Assembly (NCBI GenBank): GCA_018820765.1
Contig: JAHJNN010000008.1
Span: 186,001 to 250,000, forward strand
Length of the DNA: 64,000 nt
Direction of reading: 5' to 3'
DNA from: Gammaproteobacteria bacterium
GTDB lineage: Bacteria > Pseudomonadota > Gammaproteobacteria > Burkholderiales > Thiobacillaceae
This document shows positions 58,970 to 64,000 of this stretch, one piece after another; the first letter of the stretch is position 1, and each line of letters starts with the position of its first letter. The notes beneath the pieces are model-generated. The model saw nothing but the letters and a program-made list of their open reading frames with translations, did no database searches and was not told where the DNA came from. The translations under genes were made by a program, and so were the position numbers.

Positions 58970-58975
58970 TATAAT
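58970..58975 (+). promoter_or_regulatory. perfect -10 box (TATAAT) before the yceI-like gene
   Basis: TATAAT lies 29 bp upstream of the start codon. No good -35 is visible at 16-18 bp spacing. Confidence 0.4.
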
Positions 58976-59004
58976 CAGAGCCTGGTGTGTTGGAGGGATC
59001 GGAC

Positions 59005-59589
59005 ATGGCTAAATGGATATTCGAACCGGGACATTCCGCCGCGGAATTCGCGGTGCGTCACATGATGGTTTCGCAGATGCGGGGCATGTTCAAGAACGTG
59101 CACGGCAGCATCGACTTCGATCCGGACAAGCCCGCGGACAGCGCCGCTGCCGTCGAGGCTGAGATCGATGCGGCGGGCATCTGGACGGGCGACGATGCGC
59201 GCGACGCGCACTTGCGCGGCCCAGACTTTCTGAATGTTGAAAAACATCCGCTCATCACCTTCCGCAGCACCGAGGTCCGCTGCGTGGGGGGCGCCGATTT
59301 CCTGATTTCGGGCGAACTCGGCCTGCGCGGCGTGACCCGCCCGGTGGAACTGGAGGCCCGCTATCTGGGCCGCTGGCAGTGCCCCTACTGGGAGGGCGGC
59401 AAGGACCTGGGGCCGGTGAGCCGCATCGGCTTCACGGCGACCACCACGATCAACCGCCATGACTTCGGCGTGATCTGGAACGCGCCCATGGACCAGGGCG
59501 GCATGGTCGTCGGGGAAGCGGTGGCGATCACCCTGGATGTCGAGGCGATCCTCGAGGCGGATATGAGCCGGGTTGCCGCGGCGGCCTGA
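59005..59589 (+). CDS. YceI-family protein
   Basis: The 194-residue protein matches the YceI lipocalin-like fold: WIFEPGHSAAEFAVRHMMVSQMRGMFKNVHGSIDFD, HLRGPDFLNVEKHPLITFRST, LGLRGVTRPVELE, GFTATTTINRHDFGVIWN. YceI proteins bind polyisoprenoid or other amphiphiles. No signal peptide is present, so this copy appears cytoplasmic, unlike E. coli YceI. GGAGG 8 nt before the ATG at 59005 sets the start. Confidence 0.88.
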   Translation: MAKWIFEPGHSAAEFAVRHMMVSQMRGMFKNVHGSIDFDPDKPADSAAAVEAEIDAAGIWTGDDARDAHLRGPDFLNVEKHPLITFRSTEVRCVGGADFLISGELGLRGVTRPVELEARYLGRWQCPYWEGGKDLGPVSRIGFTATTTINRHDFGVIWNAPMDQGGMVVGEAVAITLDVEAILEADMSRVAAAA

Positions 59590-59613
59590 TTTACGTCGCC
59601 TGGCCGTTACGCC

Positions 59614-60828
59614 GTGAACGCGCCGTCAAACGAGCCGTCTGCCCGCGCCGCGCCGGCATGGCGGTCGCTGCCCGCGGCCATCTGGGCGCTGGGATTCGGC
59701 TCCCTGTTGATGGACACCTCGTCGGAGCTGATCCACAGCCTCTTGCCTGTCTTCCTGGTCAGCGTCCTCGGGGCGTCGATGGTCACCGTCGGCATCATCG
59801 AAGGCGTGGCCGAAGCCACCGCCGCCGTGATGAAGGTCTTCTCGGGCGCACTCAGCGATTACCTCGGCCGCCGCAAGTTCCTGATGATTCTCGGCTATGG
59901 GCTGGCGGCGTTCACCAAACCGGTTTTCCCGCTGGCCACGTCGGTCGGCTGGGTGTTCGCGGCGCGTTTCGTCGATCGCGTCGGAAAGGGCATCCGCGGC
60001 GCGCCGCGCGACGCGCTGGTGGCCGACATCACGCCGCCGCAGCTGCGCGGTGCGGCCTATGGTCTGCGCCAGGCGCTCGATTCGGTGGGGGCGCTGCTCG
60101 GTCCGCTGCTGGCGGTGGCGTTCATGATGGCGTTCGCCAACGACATCCGGGCGGTGATGTGGGTTGCCGTGGTGCCGGCCTTCCTCGCGGTGGCCGTGCT
60201 GATGGTCTATGTGCGCGAGCCCGAGCGCGACAACGGCGACCCCGCAGCCCGGGCGCCGCTCACCCTCGCCGAGGTCAAGCGCCTGCCGTGGGGGTACTGG
60301 TTCGTCGTGCTGCTCGGCGCGGTCTTCACGCTGGCGCGCTTCAGCGATGCCTTTCTGGTGCTGCGCGCCCAGGATGTCGGCCTCGACCTCGGCTACGTGC
60401 CGCTGGTGATGATCGTGATGAATATTTTTTATGCGGGGGCCGCGTATCCGGCCGGGGCCGCCGCCGACCACATGAGCCAGAGCACCTTGCTGCTCATCGG
60501 GCTGGCGCTGCTGATCGCAGCGGACGCGGTGCTGGCCTTTTCGACGTCGCCGCTGATGGCCTTTTCCGGCGCCGCGCTGTGGGGCCTGCACATGGCCTTC
60601 ACCCAGGGTTTGTTGTCGAAGCTGATCGCGGATACCGCGCCCGCAGCACTGCGCGGCACGGCCTTCGGGATATTCAATCTCGTCAGCGGCGGCGCGCTGC
60701 TGCTGGCGAGCGTGATTGCGGGCACGCTATGGAGCGCGTTTGGGGCATCGGCCACGTTTATGGCCGGCGCGGGTTTTGCCCTCGTGGCGGCCATCGGACT
60801 GCTCGCCCGCAGGCAGCACGCCGCGTAA
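59614..60828 (+). CDS. MFS transporter
   Basis: The 404-residue protein has about 12 membrane helices. MFS signatures are present in the first half (GALSDYLGRRKFLMILGYGLAAFTKPVF and ARFVDRVGKGIRGAPRDALVAD). The RxGKGIRGAPRDAL stretch recalls a bacterial MFS subgroup that lacks an assigned substrate. The start is GTG at 59614, as no earlier in-frame ATG gives the N-terminal helix; the Shine-Dalgarno is weak. It lies 24 bp after yceI, so they may be co-transcribed. Confidence 0.85.
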   Translation: MNAPSNEPSARAAPAWRSLPAAIWALGFGSLLMDTSSELIHSLLPVFLVSVLGASMVTVGIIEGVAEATAAVMKVFSGALSDYLGRRKFLMILGYGLAAFTKPVFPLATSVGWVFAARFVDRVGKGIRGAPRDALVADITPPQLRGAAYGLRQALDSVGALLGPLLAVAFMMAFANDIRAVMWVAVVPAFLAVAVLMVYVREPERDNGDPAARAPLTLAEVKRLPWGYWFVVLLGAVFTLARFSDAFLVLRAQDVGLDLGYVPLVMIVMNIFYAGAAYPAGAAADHMSQSTLLLIGLALLIAADAVLAFSTSPLMAFSGAALWGLHMAFTQGLLSKLIADTAPAALRGTAFGIFNLVSGGALLLASVIAGTLWSAFGASATFMAGAGFALVAAIGLLARRQHAA

Positions 60829-60929
60829 TGGCCGCGGTCAGGCAGGGGGATTCCAGCATCTGGCGGTGACGGCGGGCTGGCGCGCAACGTATCCGGGTCA
60901 ATCCGAGCCCTCACCCCCGTTTTTCGCTG

Positions 60930-61367
60930 CTAGTGAATCTCCAGCTTCTTGGCCATGCTGGACGCTTTCTTGGGCAGGGTCAGATGCAGCACGCCGTCGG
61001 CGTAAGTGGCATCTGCGTTCGTCTCTTCGATTTCCAGCGGCAGCTGGATAGTGCGGCTGACTTTGCCATACCAGCGTTCACTGCACCATTCCCTGGCTTC
61101 GGCGGCCATTTTTTCCTGCTTGCATTCGGCGTTGAGGGTGACCTGGTTGCCCGTAATGCTGATGTCGATATCCTCTTTTTTCACCCCTGGAAGTTCCGCC
61201 GCCACCAGGTAGGCGTTGTCCATTTCCTGAACCTCTATTGCAATGGTCGGTTCGGTCATTGGTCGCAACATGGACCGAACCGTCGTCGGCATGAAGTCGC
61301 GCACCATACTTTCAAACGGATCCATCCGCGTCATACTGAATGGATCAAAACGGGCAAGATTTGCCAT
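60930..61367 (-). CDS. Hsp20-family small heat-shock protein
   Basis: The 145-residue chaperone has the alpha-crystallin domain: EMDNAYLVAAELPGVKKEDIDISITGNQVTLNAE, then SRTIQLPLEIEETNADATYADGVLHLTLPK, ending KKLEIH. It holds unfolding proteins under stress. AGGAGG 6 nt before the ATG at 61367 is strong. An inverted repeat at 61407-61423 lies in the upstream region. Confidence 0.93.
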   Translation of the reverse strand: MANLARFDPFSMTRMDPFESMVRDFMPTTVRSMLRPMTEPTIAIEVQEMDNAYLVAAELPGVKKEDIDISITGNQVTLNAECKQEKMAAEAREWCSERWYGKVSRTIQLPLEIEETNADATYADGVLHLTLPKKASSMAKKLEIH

Positions 61368-61406
61368 GATGATTCCTCCTGACAATGGAATAAAAAAACG
61401 ACAGAA

Positions 61407-61423
61407 GTAGGCAGGACGCCTAC
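61407..61423. promoter_or_regulatory. inverted repeat upstream of the Hsp20 gene
   Basis: GTAGGC and GCCTAC form a perfect 6-bp dyad with a 5-nt centre, 40 bp before the Hsp20 start. It could be an operator or a leader hairpin. No clear heat-shock sigma site is seen. Confidence 0.35.
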
Positions 61424-61494
61424 CTCAACCAGTATGGTTCGGGGTGCGGAATTTTCAAGGTAAGGAATGACAGCCCGCGAACATGCTTTGCAAG

Positions 61495-61526
61495 GAAAAC
61501 GGGGCAGCTATGGCTGCCCCGTTTTC
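61495..61526. terminator. bidirectional terminator between the DUF1059-like and Hsp20 genes
   Basis: A perfect 14-bp stem (61495-61508 and 61513-61526, loop TATG) has A-rich and T-rich ends. It lies just past the stop of the minus-strand DUF1059-like gene. Confidence 0.85.
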
Positions 61527-61558
61527 GTATGGCCTTGCCTTGCCAGTTCTTGCGAAAT

Positions 61559-61759
61559 TCAGGCTGCCCTGGCCATGGGCAGGGTCTTGAACAGCTTGCG
61601 CAACTGATCGCGCAGCTCAGGCGTGTCCTGGTGATTGTGTACTGCGACGGCGTGCTGGACAGCGGCTTCCAGAAGCTCGACTTCGCTGTCTGCGGACATC
61701 ATGAGCGTGCAGTTCATCTCGCTCGGGTACTCTCTGCAATCGATGTACTTGCGTTCCAT
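61559..61759 (-). CDS. DUF1059-like small protein
   Basis: The 66-residue protein starts MERKYIDCREYPSEMNCTLMMSADSEVELLEAAVQHAVAVH, matching the DUF1059 pattern (YIDCREYPSE-x-C and a helix with paired histidines). AGGAGG 5 nt before the ATG at 61759 is strong. The function is unknown. The gene is monocistronic between two terminator/spacer regions. Confidence 0.8.
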   Translation of the reverse strand: MERKYIDCREYPSEMNCTLMMSADSEVELLEAAVQHAVAVHNHQDTPELRDQLRKLFKTLPMARAA

Positions 61760-61940
61760 AAAAACCTCCTGTCTTTCACCCGGATTGCCCCGATCCACCT
61801 CGACCGGAAGTCGCAAAGGGCGAATAGGTCTTTTATAGTCCACCATCGGAGCGTGAAGCCAGGCTTTGAACCATCAAAAGCCTTTATGCACACCGATGGA
61901 TGAGCAGACTCGCAAATACAAGCTCAGGGAAACATCAGGT

Positions 61941-62444
61941 TTAGCGCTTCAGTGCGTCGGCGCGGGGCACCACAAGCCGCACATAATCGAGCGCTTCATA
62001 GTTGCGGATTTGCGTCGGCCCGGCGGGTGCCACGTCGACGTAGGCGGGGAAGTCCTCGGCCGCCAGCCCGCGCCTGCCGGCATAAGTCTCGCAGACGTGG
62101 ACCGGGATGCCGTCGTCGCGGCTGAGACTCTCCGCAATCTGGTGGATTGCCGGGTTGCCGGCTCGTTTTCCGGTCTGCAGGGCAAACATTTCCTGACCGT
62201 GCGTCACCAGCGCCATCGGCAGGCCGGGGTGGCGCGCCTTCAGGCGTTGCGCAGCCTGCTTCACCCAGGGCAGCGCCACCTCCAGCGCGCCCGGGTCGCG
62301 GTCGACGATTTCGAACACCACCCCGGCGGGCGCCACCGGGCGCGCCAGCAGCGCGTCCAGGGTGAGGGGCGCGGCGACGGCCGGGCTGGCCAGGGCTATC
62401 AGCACGATCCAGGCGGGCAATAAACGGTGGAGCAGCCAATTCAT
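61941..62444 (-). CDS. exported DsrE-like protein
   Basis: From the ATG at 62444 the product has 167 residues with a signal peptide (about 1-24). The mature domain (VVFEIVDRDPGALEVALPWVKQAAQRLKARHPGLPMALVTHGQEMFAL, GIPVHVCETYAGRRGL) resembles the DsrE/F-like fold of sulfur-relay proteins and their exported relatives. A single cysteine (VCETYAGRRG) sits at the usual active position. A role in sulfur transfer is possible but inferred. Confidence 0.65.
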   Translation of the reverse strand: MNWLLHRLLPAWIVLIALASPAVAAPLTLDALLARPVAPAGVVFEIVDRDPGALEVALPWVKQAAQRLKARHPGLPMALVTHGQEMFALQTGKRAGNPAIHQIAESLSRDDGIPVHVCETYAGRRGLAAEDFPAYVDVAPAGPTQIRNYEALDYVRLVVPRADALKR

Positions 62445-62573
62445 GGGATTCGATTCCAGCGTGGAGGTTTTTGCCAAGAATACAGGCCGGACGCCTTGTT
62501 CCGGGACGCATGGGTGAATTGTGCCGCCTTCGGGATGATGTCGAGCCTGTTCACCCGCCGGTGCGCTGGCGGC

Positions 62574-63548
62574 TCAGCTTTCGGCGGTGTCGGGGAAGGG
62601 CAAGCCGAGATCGATTTCCAGTTTTTGCAATTCCCACCATGCTTCGGCATGCGTGGAATCCAGCAGCAACGCGCGCCTGAATCCGCGGACGGCCTCATCG
62701 ACCTGTTCCAGTTTCAGGTTGGCCCGTCCCCAGGCCATCCAGGCCTGGGGGTTGTCGGGTTCCTGATGTGTCCAGTCGCGGGAGAGTTTCAGCAAGCCAT
62801 TCCAGTTCTGTTTGGCGTCCAGATCGCAGGCAAGGAGAAAATACCCGCTGTCACGGGTGGCATTTTCCCAGAAGGTGGTTTTGCTCGCGATGGTCTGTGG
62901 CGGAAGCCTGCTCAGTTGCTTCATCCAGCCGATCGGCACGGCAAAATGAAAGTGGCCTCCCGATCCGGACTTGTATGTCAGGATGCCCAGAAGCCGGCCC
63001 GCGCTGTCGAACAGTCCGCCGCCGCTGGCACCGGGGCCGAAATAGGCGGACGTCTGGATGACCCGTCCGCCATCACAGGCGCATGAGAACAGGCCTTTCA
63101 CCCCGCCTTGGCTGACGGCGAATTTGCCGCCGGGGTAGCCGACCGCGATCACGCCGAGCCCGACCTTGGCATCTTCCGGTTCGGCCATCCGCGGGGGGAC
63201 GCCCGGGTAGCCGGGCACCCTGAGAAAACACAGGTCACGATACTCGTCGCCGGCTTCCATCGTCGCCGGCCAGACTTCCGTGCCGCGCGATACCTGGATC
63301 GTGCGGGCATTGCGCACCACATGGCAATTGGTGACGATTTGCTGCGGTCCGATCGTCACTCCGGAACCCAGTTCCCTGCCGCCATCTCGCCGAACCACTT
63401 CGACCTTGTTGACCCAACTGGACCAGTCCGGCTGGGTTCCCCCTTCCGGGGCAGACGCTGCGGACGCGATCGGCGAAAGCAGCAGCAGGGCGCAGCCCAG
63501 CGCCCGAACGTGCCAACCGCTTTCCAGTTTTCCGGCGAACCGCCTCAT
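62574..63548 (-). CDS. secreted trypsin-like serine protease with a C-terminal TPR region
   Basis: The 324-residue protein has a signal peptide (about 1-31), then a trypsin-like domain. The triad is visible as His in VTNCHVV, Asp in YRDLCFLRV and Ser in GPGASGGGLFD, so it should be active. A C-terminal TPR-like part (AWMAWGRANLKLEQVDEAVRGFRRALLLDSTHAEAWWEL) may recruit partners or substrates. It lacks a PDZ domain, so it is not a standard DegP. A 28-bp palindrome lies in the promoter region. Confidence 0.82.
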   Translation of the reverse strand: MRRFAGKLESGWHVRALGCALLLLSPIASAASAPEGGTQPDWSSWVNKVEVVRRDGGRELGSGVTIGPQQIVTNCHVVRNARTIQVSRGTEVWPATMEAGDEYRDLCFLRVPGYPGVPPRMAEPEDAKVGLGVIAVGYPGGKFAVSQGGVKGLFSCACDGGRVIQTSAYFGPGASGGGLFDSAGRLLGILTYKSGSGGHFHFAVPIGWMKQLSRLPPQTIASKTTFWENATRDSGYFLLACDLDAKQNWNGLLKLSRDWTHQEPDNPQAWMAWGRANLKLEQVDEAVRGFRRALLLDSTHAEAWWELQKLEIDLGLPFPDTAES

Positions 63549-63583
63549 CAGTCTCTCTCCGTCAGGGTGTCGACATTTCCAAT

Positions 63584-63628
63584 TTTATAGCCCGGCTTGG
63601 CCATTCGGGTATTCGAATATCTGAATGG
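63584..63628 (-). promoter_or_regulatory. 28-bp near-perfect palindrome with -10 box upstream of the protease gene
   Basis: CCATTC...GAATGG (63601-63628) is centred on the perfect TATTCGAATA (63610-63619); 12 of 14 pairs match and the others are G-T. On the minus strand a TATAAA box (63589-63584) follows, so the palindrome covers the -35 position, as expected for an operator. Confidence 0.5.
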
Positions 63629-63813
63629 TTCCCATTGATATTTCGACTACCAAAAAGTGAACTATGGGGAAGGTGTTGGACCCTAATCAATACCTCCAGC
63701 GAAATGGGCCAGTTGGCTTCAGGTTTCGCCCGGCTGGAGCGCACTTCGTGGCGGACCTACCATGCATGACTATCCGTCTGCATGTTTCGTTCATTTTTAT
63801 GGAGGAACACGCC

Positions 63814-64000
63814 ATGAAAAACCTCAGTCACATTGCAACCATGGCAGGCCTGCTGGGCGCTGGCGCCCTGCTGATGGCCGCCGCCCCCGCCATTGCGGGA
63901 CCCTACGACGGCCACCCTGACCTGGAACACAGCATCCTGAACGATCTTGATCGGCCGGCCTATGTCGGCACCGGTCTGGAAACACGGGCACGCGTACGCG
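63814..64000 (+). CDS. N-terminal part of a secreted protein of unknown function
   Basis: An ATG at 63814, with GGAGG about 8 nt upstream, starts a frame that runs off the right edge. The first 62 residues begin MKNLSHIATMAGLLGAGALL and form a signal peptide (cleavage expected after AIA), then GPYDGHPDLEHSILNDLDRP. Nothing further identifies the family. Confidence 0.7.
   Translation, partial: MKNLSHIATMAGLLGAGALLMAAAPAIAGPYDGHPDLEHSILNDLDRPAYVGTGLETRARVR

Overview
The window reads as one contiguous stretch of a GC-rich (roughly 60-65% by eye) betaproteobacterial chromosome. Gene content and order (pyrG-kdsA-eno-ftsB, a zipA-like gene before ligA, ccoNOQP-ccoG-ccoH, purL next to ppc) and the respiratory genes (cbb3 oxidase, a possible MtrB/PioB-type outer-membrane barrel with a diheme cytochrome c) suggest an environmental, possibly chemolithotrophic, Thiobacillus-like member. 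That placement is inference. I see no rRNA, tRNA, CRISPR array or complete insertion sequence. Most of the window is vertical housekeeping sequence with high coding density.

Layout. 1-1.2 kb: 3' end of an outer-membrane barrel gene plus a diheme cytochrome c. 1.5-10 kb: pyrG, kdsA, eno, ftsB, zipA-like, a 201-bp palindromic repeat, ligA, galU. 10-15 kb: a GGDEF/EAL protein, nnr, an orphan PhnD-like binding protein, a small zinc-finger-like protein. 14.9-22.3 kb: purL, ppc, a membrane-anchored coiled-coil protein. 22.3-26.8 kb (minus): a three-gene envelope operon (LolA-like protein, outer-membrane barrel, MMPL/RND exporter). 27-34 kb: hemN, then the minus-strand cbb3 oxidase operon ccoNOQP-ccoGH with two small membrane proteins. 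34.2-43.2 kb: two phosphoglycerate-mutase-type genes, a REP pair, ald, a TIGR03790-type protein, pyrD, a dicarboxylate/amino-acid symporter, a KamA-like radical SAM protein, a D,D-carboxypeptidase. 43.3-50.1 kb: AsmA-like protein, pssA, hflX, and a divergent LysR / AhpD-like / flavoprotein locus. 50.1-56.3 kb (minus): the pyruvate dehydrogenase region. 56.4-64 kb: leucyl aminopeptidase, a CMD-fold protein, an RluA-type pseudouridine synthase, YceI, an MFS permease, Hsp20, a DUF1059-like protein, a DsrE-like protein, a trypsin-TPR protein, and the start of a secreted protein.

The most unusual part is the pyruvate dehydrogenase region. pdhA and pdhB (E1 alpha and beta) are followed by one 999-residue protein that joins two lipoyl domains, an E2 acyltransferase and a complete E3 dihydrolipoyl dehydrogenase. 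Two separate insertions flank this fusion gene. On its 5' side, between pdhB and the fusion, sits a four-helix-bundle gene bounded almost to the base by perfect 25-bp inverted repeats. A near-identical 33-bp copy of the same repeat is inserted in frame in the nearby leucyl aminopeptidase gene. On its 3' side, a hicBA toxin-antitoxin pair lies between two copies of the fusion gene's own 3' end and terminator, with 40 bp identical. Together these look like traces of small, poorly characterised mobile cassettes in one metabolic operon.

Functional links: CTP and KDO supply (pyrG, kdsA) with glycolysis (eno, gpmA) and cell division (ftsB, zipA-like); purine synthesis (purL) and anaplerosis (ppc); micro-oxic or anaerobic physiology (hemN, cbb3 oxidase); envelope lipid handling (MMPL operon, pssA, AsmA-like). 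All calls come from reading the sequence and remembered family knowledge. No database search was run.
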